Below, piece after piece: positions 22,801-32,034 of a stretch of DNA of 64,000 nucleotides. Position 1 is the first letter of the stretch. Each line of letters opens with the position of its first letter. A model generated the notes under the pieces. That model saw only the letters and a program-made list of their open reading frames with translations, was not told the origin of the DNA and did no database searches. Both the position numbers and the translations under genes were made by a program. The stretch covers positions 32,088,601 through 32,152,600 of the forward strand of contig OX438747.1 in assembly GCA_949316235.1 (NCBI GenBank), given 5' to 3'. This DNA is from Oegoconia quadripuncta (lineage: Eukaryota > Arthropoda > Insecta > Lepidoptera > Autostichidae).

Positions 22801-23227
22801 CCATGTGACAAACCAGAGCGTACTTGTGACCATCCAGAACCACCATGTGACAAACCAGAACCTACTTGTGACAAACCAGAACCCCCATGTGACAAACCAG
22901 AGCCTACTTGTGACCAACCTGAAGCTCCATGCGATAAACCAGAACCACCATGTGACAATGCAGAAATTTATCGCGACCCGTTGGATGATCCCGAAATTCA
23001 AAAGTTCCTCAAGGAAATTCGAATAGTTCCATCTTGTGACCAATCACAACCCCCAAGTGGAGAGCCGGAACGACCTTGTGACAACTCAGATTCCACTTTT
23101 GAGCAACCAGAAGCAAGTTGTGAACAACCAGAACCCCCCTGTGGTAATACGGAATCTTATCGCGACCCGTTAGAGGATCCCGAAATTCAAGAATTCCTCA
23201 AAGGAATTCGTATTGTATCTTCACCAG
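16865..23227 (+). CDS. Gene A giant exon: Cys/Pro heptad-repeat secreted protein
   Basis: A 6,363-nt exon bounded by acceptor CTCCACAG and donor GTATGT. It starts and ends in phase 1 and is open throughout (about 2,121 codons). Residues 1-40 are rich in Gln, Ala and Ser (AQSQTQSEAQSQ-like) and residues 41-87 are mixed. About 278 heptads follow, alternating PEPPCDK and PEPTCDQ: Pro at three positions of seven, two acids, one Cys. The last 90 residues hold two copies of a module beginning YRDPL (22963 and 23152). One repeat (near 22470) lacks a single codon; otherwise the phase never slips. No known family is recognised. A secreted structural (silk, cocoon or mucin-like) role is inferred from composition and from the neighbouring Ser-rich gene. 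Cys every seven residues would suit disulphide cross-linking. Splice sites are predicted only. Confidence 0.85.
17125..22956 (+). repeat. 21-bp coding minisatellite, about 278 units
   Basis: Unit CCAGAACCACCATGTGACAAA alternates with CCAGAGCCTACTTGTGACCAA, so the true period is 42 bp. Codon-7 variants are Lys, Gln, Ile, Glu, Leu, Thr, Arg, Val and Ala. Occasional units replace Cys with Ser, Tyr or Arg. Larger blocks recur too, for example one carrying ACCAACCAGAGCCTACTTGT doubled Thr units followed by a CDIPEPTCEQ unit near 18250, 18590, 19020 and 19320. Confidence 0.95.
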
Positions 23228-24103
23228 GTATGTGTTATTAAATTTTCACTATATTCTTACGTATTTATCTGTAATATTATTACGTACCTTTTTATATATT
23301 TTTATACTTCACTATACATAACATACACCAACTATTCATTATTATATTATATTATATTATACTGTCGTAGCGTTCGTGTCACTGAGCATTTGGGAGCACT
23401 GAAAATCAGCGCTGTGATTCGTCGCAGAATGAGCTGAGTGCTAACCCATTTGACCCGGCAACACGTGACAGCATTGTTTTAGCTATAATTTTTGTTTTTG
23501 TTTGGCGCTGTTCTTATTCTTAAAAATATTTAATTTCATAAAATCAATTTCCAAATGCCATCAGCTACCTAATTAAAAATTATGCTATATTTTCTGTATG
23601 TTTTAGTAATAAACATTAAAGACGGTAGGGTTCTCTACTCCACTCCACTCCACTCCGCTCCGCTCCACTCCATTCCACTCCACTCCCCGCTGAACCACCG
23701 ACGCTGTTAATATAAAATGAAATCTGTAATTGGCGAAACCCTGGCTTATACATTTTGTGTAATAGTTTTTCTTTAATATGCTATTGATTCTGTGTTATTC
23801 AAGATTTTTTTTATGCTTGACCTCAATCACGCCTGATGTTAAGTGAAGATGAGGTCGAAGGTGGAAGCGTACTGACCCGGAAACCCGGAAAGAGCTATCT
23901 TATCTCTGAGAACCGAAAAACAACAATGCTATTAACATTGCTGCTTGGCGGCAGATTTAGATAAGATGGTGGTAGCATTTAAAATGCCCTACCACCAACC
24001 CAACCGAGTACTTAAGCATGTACCCCGCTGGGGATCGAACCCGCGACCTTCGATAAAAATAATGAAATATTCTAATTTCATTAAATTTTGTACACTTTTC
24101 CAG
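23228..24103. other. Gene A last intron
   Basis: Holds a fragment related to the element at 40700-40999 (about 23365-23470), a CACTC/CGCTC pentanucleotide run at 23637-23692, a SINE C stub (CTGAACCACCGACGC) and a minus-strand SINE A at about 23812-24050. A polypyrimidine stretch and CAG end it at 24103. Confidence 0.5.
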
Positions 24104-24153
24104 AACAAGCACAGTCACAAGCACAGTCGCAGGCGCAATCACAGACCCAGTGA
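24104..24153 (+). CDS. Gene A terminal exon: QAQS repeat and stop (predicted)
   Basis: After acceptor TTTTCCAG, phase 1 joins the G left by the giant exon and reads Glu, then QAQSQAQSQAQSQTQ, then TGA at 24151-24153. The QAQS pattern repeats the head of the giant exon, which supports membership of gene A. It is most simply the last coding exon. However, a possible donor GTAATT begins at 24155, which would make a 51-nt, phase-symmetric cassette, and the TGA stands where the repeat pattern predicts Ser. A nonsense-bearing cassette exon is therefore the alternative. Confidence 0.55.
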
Positions 24154-24154
24154 G

Positions 24155-24792
24155 GTAATTATGAAGATGAAATCTATTCTATTCATCGCATAATATTCGT
24201 GGTACAGCATATATCGACAGCCTTGAGGCGTACCATGTAAAAGTAATTTTCTCAAACATGCATGGAAATATTGTCATTACTTTCGAAAAAAGAACACGCG
24301 AAGTATCTAATTTACGGACAGCGAAAAATAAATCCATTGCAGGAGCGTTTTTTGAATTTGAACATTACAACGCTCCAGCAATGTTGTATGAAACGGTGTG
24401 CTGGGTGTATTATATACACTTTGATTGGATCTCTTATATCTTTCTTGGCATACCAAAATCTCTTTGCTTAGTACAAATTCCGTACACGTGGCTGTATGCG
24501 TAAATGCGTTTGCCTTTCGGCACAGATGATAAATAGAAAATCGGCGGCAAAGCTGAAAATTCGTCTTGATTTGATATTTAAATATTTATCATTTCCCTGC
24601 ATTCTTTTGAGAAAAGCAGTATATATGCTTCGGCGGAAATGGCAATTGCCTATTTCCCGGCCTTTGCATTAATGTACTATTGCCAAATTTAGCGGCGGGT
24701 GATTGGATTCCACCTGGGATGCCGACGGTAAGTGTACCTAAGAAGAATAATTCAGTAGATGGTTGTGATAAGAGATAATTCTGTTTGTTGTA
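24155..24792. other. Gene A 3' region and unassigned sequence
   Basis: Short open frames here show no recognisable domain. A microexon-like segment lies at 24693-24727: acceptor TTTAG, donor GTAAGT, phase-1 reading AAGDWIPPGMPT. It is 35 nt, so it changes phase, and I do not place it in a gene. Confidence 0.3.
24327..24332 (+). terminator. Candidate poly(A) signal, gene A
   Basis: AATAAA 174 bp after the TGA; the first such hexamer downstream of the predicted stop. Confidence 0.35.
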
Positions 24793-25075
24793 GGGACAAC
24801 CTGTTTGGTGTAGTGGTTAGCAACTCTGACCACTATACCAAAAGGTTGCGGGTTCGAATCCCGCTAGGGGCATATGTTTGTGTGATGAATACGGACATGT
24901 GTACCCGAGTTATGGATGTTTTCATTTATAATAAGTATTTATTTACAAAAAAAAAACAAAAATGTATTTATGTAGTATATCAACCATTTGGTATCCACAA
25001 CACAAGTCTATAGTTGCTTACTGTGGAACTAGATGGCGCTGTCTAAGGATATTTATTATTTTTTATCTCCTGTTC
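24793..25075 (+). repeat. SINE family B, full length
   Basis: Complete tRNA-like head (TTTGGTGTAGTGGTTAGC, then GGTTCGAATCC), body and TTATT end. The 130 bp that follow match the sequence after the copy at 14632-14905. Confidence 0.85.
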
Positions 25076-26110
25076 CATAAATTACTGCCTTTTGTTAATG
25101 TTTTTGTATTGGGTAGCTAACTTGACTTATAGTTTTACTTAAGAGGGTTTATCCCACACAGCATTCCATACAAACTTTCTAGTCCAAATTTACCGATATG
25201 AATAGACCTATCGGTTCAGTAGACTTGTACAGGGGATGTCGATGAATAAACAACCCCGGGATAAGCTGAAGTTTTGTGTTTCATTAGTACTCGCACGTTT
25301 ACACTTTTAAAATAAGTACTACAATACAATGTTAATTGAGAATATAGGGTAATGATAATACAGGGTGAAATTAAATTAATGTAATTTCTGTTTACTCCTG
25401 TCTCCACTCTTGATTACGCACAACTTTCCCCAAAGGAACCACAGTCGAATTCGATGAAAAATTTACGATTATCCATACAAAGTGTTTTTTTTTTACGATT
25501 ATCCATACATTTGTGTGGAAGTAGCATGTGTCCAAACATATGTTAGTAGTACCTTATGCACATTATACTTGCATCCTATCTAGTTTGGGCATTGTCTACC
25601 ATTCTGTGAACTTTATTATATACACCTCTACTCAGGCAAATGTGTGTTGGTCTCCCGCGATACAGGTTTAACCTAGTGCGGGGCCCATCAGTAATAATGA
25701 ACTCTGCAATTTCTTTTTGTTATGCATGCCTACATAATATTAGTTGTGTAGTGTTTTAAGTACTTATGTATAACTGTTTGGTAATAAATAAATTTTGTAT
25801 TTTGTAAAATTTGTATTTTTGTAAATAGATACTATTTTATAACTCGTATTTATTAGCTTATTTGTAATTTATCTATTAACTATTTTATATTATTTATCAT
25901 CTACTAACAAATTAATCTTAATTGATTTTAGTTTTTTTTTTTTAACTTATTTATCCATGAATATTATTTGAACAATCTTCACTATAAGACGCCTACGAAA
26001 ACCTGTAAAGGCTTGTGTGTAGTGTGAATGTGGTCACTGACCCGCCGCGTTATTAATTATTACAAAGGACAACTTAAAATATCTACACACATACATAAGA
26101 TGATATACTA
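25076..26110. other. Intergenic, AT-rich, no gene seen
   Basis: The first 130 bp duplicate 14905-15035. A LINE-like 3' end with AATAAATAAA lies near 25785. Nothing else is recognisable. Confidence 0.35.
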
Positions 26111-27295
26111 CTCTGTGTAAAAAGTATCGGGAATATGTCAATAAAAAGACCCGCGTAAAAGAGGTCGTTCTAATTTTTTTACTGCATGTTGGTAGTGCTG
26201 TACTGATTTAACGCGCAAAATTTGAGCGGGATCTGTCATTTAATTTGTTTTAAACTACACTTTTTGTTGGTCATAGTTTTGAGTCCTCGGCGATTTTTAC
26301 AATGGAAAATATTGTTGAACAAAGAGTGTGCCTTAAATTTTGTGTTTCAAATGATATTTCATGTGGTGAATCACTAAAAATGTTGCGAAATACCTACGGC
26401 GAATCGTGTATATCGAAAACAAGGGCTTATGAATGGTATAAGGCTTTTAAAGAAGGCCGAGAAGTAGTAGTAGACTTGCCTCGTTCTGGTAGACCTTCAA
26501 CCGCTACGACCAAAGAAAACATCGACAGAATCAAGAAGCTAGTGCTCGAAAATCGACGTATGAGTTTGAGAGAGTTGGCTAGTGAGGTGAACATATCTTT
26601 TAAGTCCGTCCACAACATTCTCATTGACATTTTAGGCATGAAACGCGTCGCCGCTCGACTAGTTCCAAAAGAGCTCAATTTTGTTCAAAAAGCGCAGCGA
26701 AAGCATGTCGCTGAAGAAACCCAAAAAACCGCGGCAAAGTCGCTCCAAAATCAAGGTGATGCTGACAGTTTTTTTTGACTACCGTGGTGTGGTTCACTCC
26801 GAATTCCTTCCAGAGGGAGAAACAGTGAATAAAGAATATTATTTAGGCGTCATGAAGCGTTTGCGTGAGAGTATCCGCCGAAAACGTCCAGATTTGTGGC
26901 AACACAACTCATGGATGCTGCACCATGATAATGCACCATCACACACAGCCATTATAGTGAAAGAGTTTTTAGCGAAAAATTCAACAAAAGTTCTCGACCA
27001 AGCACCGTATTCACCTGATATGGCTCCGTCTGACTTTTTTTTATTTCCCAAGTTAAAATTACCACTTCGAGGAAAACGTTTTGAGTCGATAGAAGCCATA
27101 AAAGAAAATTCGCTGAATGAGCTAAAGGCCATACCGCAAATAGCCTATGAAAAATGTATGGAAGACTGGGTGAAGCGGTGGAGATGTTGTATTGCAAGCG
27201 ATGGGGCCTACTTTGAAGGCGATAAAATAAATTTAGATGAATAATTTGTATTTTTTGTTTTATTGACAAATTCCCGATACTTAGTACACTGAATG
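26111..27295 (+). mobile_element. mariner-like transposon, internally deleted
   Basis: Terminal inverted repeats share TTTATTGACA and CCCGATACTT (left arm about 26111-26144, right arm about 27261-27295). The element is about 1.19 kb, against about 1.3 kb for complete mariners; the shortfall matches the coding deletion described for 26302-27244. Confidence 0.85.
26302..27244 (+). pseudogene. mariner transposase with central deletion
   Basis: The first frame (26302-26700 or so) carries the DNA-binding region: YEWYKAFKEGRE, DLPRSGRPST, then SVHNILIDILGMKRV and VPKELNFVQK. The second frame (from about 26708 to TAA at 27244) carries the catalytic region: SKIKVMLTVFFDYRGVVHSE, MLHHDNAPSHT, and YSPDMAPSDFFLFPK. 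The second and third catalytic acids are present with 34 residues between them (D34D). The segment normally holding the first catalytic Asp (TGDETW-type motif) is gone, about 60 residues, and the junction shifts frame. It is inactive, but its ends could still be moved by a related transposase. Confidence 0.85.
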
Positions 27296-27371
27296 TACGA
27301 GAGCAAGTAGACATGTGTTAAAGTAGCAAGTTAGCCTTAGTTGTTTAAGTAAGCCGCAAAATTGGTAAAAT

Positions 27372-27590
27372 ATGTACGATTGCGATTTCCATTGTTCTTT
27401 TCCCATGGACTATGAATTGCCGAGTACAATGTTTGTGAAATCATATAATTTTGTGTGCCCTGAGATGCGCACATACGAGTATCTCAATGGTTCTGGCAGA
27501 ATGAACAGCGCTGCGTGTTTCTACCCACAGCACATGCTGAGTCTGGACCATTTCGTTGCCCCTGATATGGGTCACGTCTCCTGTTATTAG
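27372..27590 (+). other. Unrecognised 72-codon open frame
   Basis: Starts MYDCDFHCSFPMDYELP and ends HFVAPDMGHVSCY before TAG. Six cysteines; no hydrophobic leader; no family recognised. No splice or promoter evidence. It lies 80 bp after the mariner and may be chance or a repeat relic. Confidence 0.15.
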
Positions 27591-27721
27591 TTTTAACTGT
27601 ATACCTACGAACCCAGTATTCTATATTGTATGTGAATAATGTAGGTTACTTGTGTCATGGTCGACGAATAATAATAATAATATTAAAGGTTTATTATCTC
27701 ACCACAAAGAAATAGGTACAC

Positions 27722-28122
27722 ACGGATCATCCTAAAAGTATCACATGGGCTAAAGTGTTACCTCCAAAAAATTTTACTTTTCTTATTTTCCTTACCTTTT
27801 TATTATTTTAATGAAGTGTTTACGGTTTATTTTCCTTTATAAAAAGAAAAAAAAAACCAAATAGAAAAAAAATCGAATAAAACTTGTCTTAGCCGGATTC
27901 GAAAACCGTGTCTTTTCGAAAGACGTTACCTAAGCACTCGTGTCGCTTGCCACTAGACCACGATATCAATTATCAGAGCTGACGAAATTTTCTTACTCAT
28001 TTATATGTGACATATTATTATGGATTTGGTTTGAGTGTTGATATTGTATGAATACTTTCTAATAGATGGTGCTAGAGTGCTTCGGTCCATACGGTCCATA
28101 TAATACTTTTAGGGAGATCCGT
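27722..28122. mobile_element. TIR element with tRNA-like core, copy 2
   Basis: Nearly identical to 2382-2785. The ends are ACGGATCATCCTAAAAGTAT on the left and, reversed, ACGGATCTCCCTAAAAGTAT on the right. The minus strand carries A-box- and B-box-like sequences. Confidence 0.7.
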
Positions 28123-28570
28123 CTGTACATTGTGAAATAGTAATGTTAGGTGAATACAAAAACTAATTCCTTTGTGAGAGACTGGAGTCTGAAATAGGTT
28201 CGAAGCTTGTGCTACAGATCTCCAGGCTCTCACTCCCTTCATATTAGACATTACAACAAGAACACTGAGAATACATTATCTAAGTATAGTTATAAAAACT
28301 GTTTTTTTTTTCTACTACTGTAAATGTTTTTGGTTTCTCTGTAAACATGATGATGCTACTTTGGGCACAGATTACTAATAAGTTACTAAACTTTGGGGGC
28401 AATGGTGCTGGTTGTACAATTAGTAAAATTATTGTTATTCCTTAAAATTAAGCTACTGTACAATTGTTTATTGTCCTAAATAAATAAAATAAAATAAAAA
28501 AATAAGTGATGCAGTATGCTGCTTAAAGTATACATTATATGTTGAGGCATGTGGATAGTGGACTAAAGCA

Positions 28571-28609
28571 AGTGTGTGTGTGTGTTAGTGTGTGGAGGGG
28601 TGTGTGATG

Positions 28610-28671
<62 letters not shown>

Positions 28672-28755
28672 TGTGTGAGTGTGTGAGTGTGTGTGTGATG
28701 CGGGCGGGGGGGGTGATGTGTGTGTCTGGGGGTGAGGGTGGGTGTATGTGAGTTT
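28571..28755. repeat. GT/GA microsatellite
   Basis: A long (GT)n run with a (GA)n segment at 28653-28670 and a G-rich stretch near 28705. Confidence 0.95.
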
Positions 28756-29074
28756 ATGTGTGCTACGATATTGGAATGAGCAGAGATTCAGTTTCAGCAT
28801 TATGTTAGATCCATTACCCACTTACTTAGCTTAATAAATAATGTATTGTATTCAATTCAAAGTAGTCGGAGCGTAGACGTCTTTCGGCTGACAAGATAAT
28901 GATGATATGTATGTATATAAGTATCTCAAACCATTGAATTCGACTGTTTCCTAGTGGAAAATTGATCGTAATCAGGAGTGGAATCACCAGCCGAAAATTC
29001 TTGGACTTCCATACTAAAGGTAGTTTCAGAATGGTTTACTTCGTATACCTAATCGACAGTGTTTTGATCGAATT

Positions 29075-29497
29075 CGGCTATTTCGACAAGTCTTGAGGCT
29101 GTATCAACCGAGATGCGTCTTAAGAAGTTGACGCTATCTCAAGCTCCGTGCTAATTTATAAACCAATCTTGAGGTCTACTCAGCTGAGATCACTTCTCAA
29201 GTATACCGAGATGCGTCTTAAGAAGTTGACGCTATCTCAAGCTCCGTGCTAATTTATAAACCAATCTTGAGGTCTACTCAGCTGAGATCACTTATCAAGT
29301 ATTCGCCTCAGCGGCGAATGAATGATAGTCTTGAGTTTCGTTTATTAATATGTGAAACCCGGCTCACCTCTCAAGTGAGTACTGCTTGATCCATGTGCGT
29401 TTCAGGTCTCAAGTTAGGTTTATTAATCAATACGTTTACTTGAAACCGATCACAAGACTGTTCTCAATCTTGAGAATGGTTTATTAATACGGGGCTA
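29075..29497. mobile_element. MITE of the ATTAATAAACC family, internally duplicated
   Basis: Same family as 38688-39012 and 61950-62225. A segment of about 100 bp (from ACCGAGATGCGTCTTAAG to the GATCACTT block) is present twice in tandem (about 29108 and 29209). The right end GAATGGTTTATTAATAC is intact. Confidence 0.65.
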
Positions 29498-29700
29498 AGA
29501 GCGGCTTCACCAGTTAATAGGAATTACACGAATTTAAATTCACCATGTAGAATTATATAGTACCTATAATAAAAATAAAGATCGGTAAATATGAACTCGT
29601 CGTAGCAGTTTCGAAAAACGACTCCCTTCTATTTTAGAAAACAATTTAGAATTCCGAATTTTGAATCAAATTCGAAATTTGAATCAACAAAGCAAAGAGT

Positions 29701-30079
29701 TTTTTTTTCGTTTTATTCTCTCCTCTAGAAGGCAAAGGGATCTAGCCCATAACAGCCATGTCTTATTTCTCTTATTTGTTCAGTTTGTAAGTCAGTCTCA
29801 GTCAAAATAAGTAATTCGTCGTATACTTGGCGTATACAGAGTCTAGTCACGGTCAAGTCATTCTTCAGTAAAGTGGCAGAATGCTTTACAAAAGATTTTG
29901 GCGGCTTCTTGTGGGAACCCGAAAGCTCCGTTACACACTTCTCTTCACTTGTACACCATCACTAACGTTTGCTGTACAATACTCTGCCATTATTAAGCTT
30001 CAAAAGTTAGAATGCACAAATTATAAGAATTATAAAGAAAAATGCAACTTCACTCGCCGAGTTCCCGCCAAAAAGCCAT
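29701..30079 (-). mobile_element. Retroposon family D with 12-bp TSD
   Basis: On the minus strand it starts GGCTTTTTGGCGGGAACTCG and ends in poly(A). The 12 bases AAAGCAAAGAGT flank it at 29689-29700 and 30080-30091. Other copies are at 34037-34431, 34686-35106 and 44985-45309. No tRNA-like head is visible. Confidence 0.8.
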
Positions 30080-30091
30080 AAAGCAAAGAGT

Positions 30092-31140
30092 ATCGAAAGG
30101 AAGAAAAATAGAGGTCGACGTTGAACACCTCATCACAATTAGGTACCACATAAGCGCCCTAGAAGTAAATTACCTATGGTAACAGATACGTCTATCCATT
30201 ATACATTTATCCTCTTAGTTCTAGAGCGCTCATGTGATACCAAATTTAGCGATTGATTCCCAATGAGACCAATTCACAAGGTGAACTGGCAACAGGGGGT
30301 GCCAGCGGGTTTTCAAACGCAAGCGAGATAAACGCTAAATGAATAATATTTTTTTTCTCTTACAGATGAACGAAACATTATTGGTGAGGACAAAAAGCAT
30401 CGATCGAGAAGTGTCTTTAAAATTTTTACTTACTTTGTAAAAACTACACTAAGCAACCTATACCTTTTAAAAAACACAATTAAAAAGAAATTAAAAAAAT
30501 TTACTCTGATTTTAATTCTATAGACTGATAAATGTGGCGTGTTTCTTAGAGGACAGTGGAAGATATATTTATAAATATAAAAAAATGTAAACAATCACTT
30601 AAAAAGTACTACATGGGTGGTGCTGGTGATACTGTAACTTGTAATAGACAGTAAGTGGTAAGCGATGAGGTTCAGTGTGTTGCGTATAAACCTTGAATAG
30701 GTTTCTGTGGCGCACTTTTGTATTGTGTTAAACCTTTTTCATATATAATGAATAAATGGAAAAAAAAAATGGAGGGACACGAAAGTCGTGCCACCTATAG
30801 TCGGATAGGGGTAGGAAGATGATGATTTTAATTTCATAGACCAACTTAACGTTCTGCAAAACATACCTACATACAGGCACGACCTTTATCCCAAATGGGG
30901 TGATTGCAGATATCACAATCTAAAGCGTTTAAACATTAATAAAGTTGCACACGTGACAGAGGGTGAATCGACGTTAAAACGTGCAAGTCTGTAAATGGTT
31001 TTTGGTTGAAGATCCCTTAGTCGCCTCTTGCGACATCCACGGGAAGAGCTGGCTTGGTTCTATTTTACTTGCTAAAACCACACTACACTTTCTGGGAACA
31101 CACCTTCATCCATATAAGGACTGACTGCACGAGACGCTGC
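30092..31140. other. Unassigned sequence with one microexon-like segment
   Basis: At 30366-30383, CTCTTACAG precedes 18 nt reading DERNII in phase 1, followed by GTGAGG; it is symmetric (phase 1 to 1). A dispersed repeat is near 30870-31050 (block TCGCCTCTTGCGACATCC). No complete gene is seen. Confidence 0.3.
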
Positions 31141-31350
31141 TTTTTTTTTTTTTATATGAGAGGGCGGCAAACGAGCATGCGGGTCACCTGATGGAAAGCA
31201 ATCACCGCCGCCCATGGACACCCGCAACACCAAAAGGGTCACAGATGCGTTGCCAGCCTTTGAGGAAGGTGTAGGCTCGTTTCTTGAAGGTTCCAATGTC
31301 GTACTCGTTCGGGAATACCGCTGCCGGAAGTCCGTTCCACAGGGTGGTCG
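31141..31350 (-). pseudogene. LINE ORF2 C-terminal fragment
   Basis: The minus strand reads [17 protein letters not shown], then [19 protein letters not shown]. It is the same family and strand as 16355-16790, truncated earlier. A poly(A) tail (minus) is at 31140-31152. Confidence 0.65.
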
Positions 31351-31429
31351 TGGTGGTGGTGCTTAACGTTGCTATTCGAAAACTAATAGCGAATGTGATT
31401 GAGTTACGACTGCCTCAGCTTTATGTTTA

Positions 31430-31650
31430 GTGGTATAGCCTAACAAAGAAACCAACGATTGCGGGTTCGAATCCCGCGAGGGGTAAATGTTTGTGTGATG
31501 AATACGAACATTTATTCCCGAGTCTTGGATGTTTATATAAATATTTATGTATGTTTATCCGTTATCTAGTATCCATAGCATAAGCATTATTTAGTTTGGG
31601 ACTAGATGATTGGTGTAAGTGTCCGAAATTTTTATTTATTTATTTAATTA
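31430..31650 (+). repeat. SINE family B, divergent copy
   Basis: The head is degraded, but GCGGGTTCGAATCCCGC, TTTGTGTGATGAATACGA and the TCTAGTATCCATAGCATAAG tail block remain. It resembles the variant at 43152-43440. Confidence 0.6.
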
Positions 31651-31768
31651 TTCATTGACTCTGTCAATACGCAAATTTAAGCGCCTGACAAAAACATGGC
31701 AAGATCAGCAACTCTATTTTGCTAATAGAAAATGAACAGGCTTTTATTTTTCTATATATATTTTGAAG

Positions 31769-31789
31769 GTGAGGATTGGATGCCGATAG
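31769..31789 (+). other. Microexon-like segment, orphan
   Basis: After TATTTTGAAG, 21 nt in phase 1 read GEDWMPI, followed by GTAGGG; symmetric phase 1 to 1. It shares GGTGA...GATTGGAT and GATGCCGA with the segment at 24693-24727. It could be an exon of gene A or of an unseen gene, or chance. Confidence 0.25.
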
Positions 31790-32034
31790 GTAGGGCAAAT
31801 CGTATGTATGTACGTTTAAGTCTGCCAACAAACAGCAATGTTAATAGCATTGTTCTTCGGCCTCATCTTTACTAACATCAGGTGTGATTGAGATCAAGTG
31901 CTAACCCGTTGAACATAATAAAAACCATCTCAGTTGGGATCGTGTTTTATGTATTGTTATATACTTGTAGGAGTTTTTTAATATACAAAAAAATGTTTTA
32001 GTATAATTTTTTTTTCTTATATTGTATTTCAAAT

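Noticed and set aside
17004..23043. Long minus-strand and alternative forward open frames (Gly/Ser/Trp repeats, NQSLLVT repeats) as separate genes
   Set aside because: They are consequences of a repeat whose period is a multiple of three. They are interrupted at several points, lack unique flanks and have no splice or promoter context; only the phase-1 forward frame is continuous.
24793..24872. tRNA gene
   Set aside because: The A and B boxes belong to the head of SINE family B, followed by the family body; the same head occurs in several copies and does not fold as a clean tRNA. The same applies to the SINE A and C heads.
28585..28821. His/Thr-rich protein on the minus strand
   Set aside because: Translation of a GT microsatellite.
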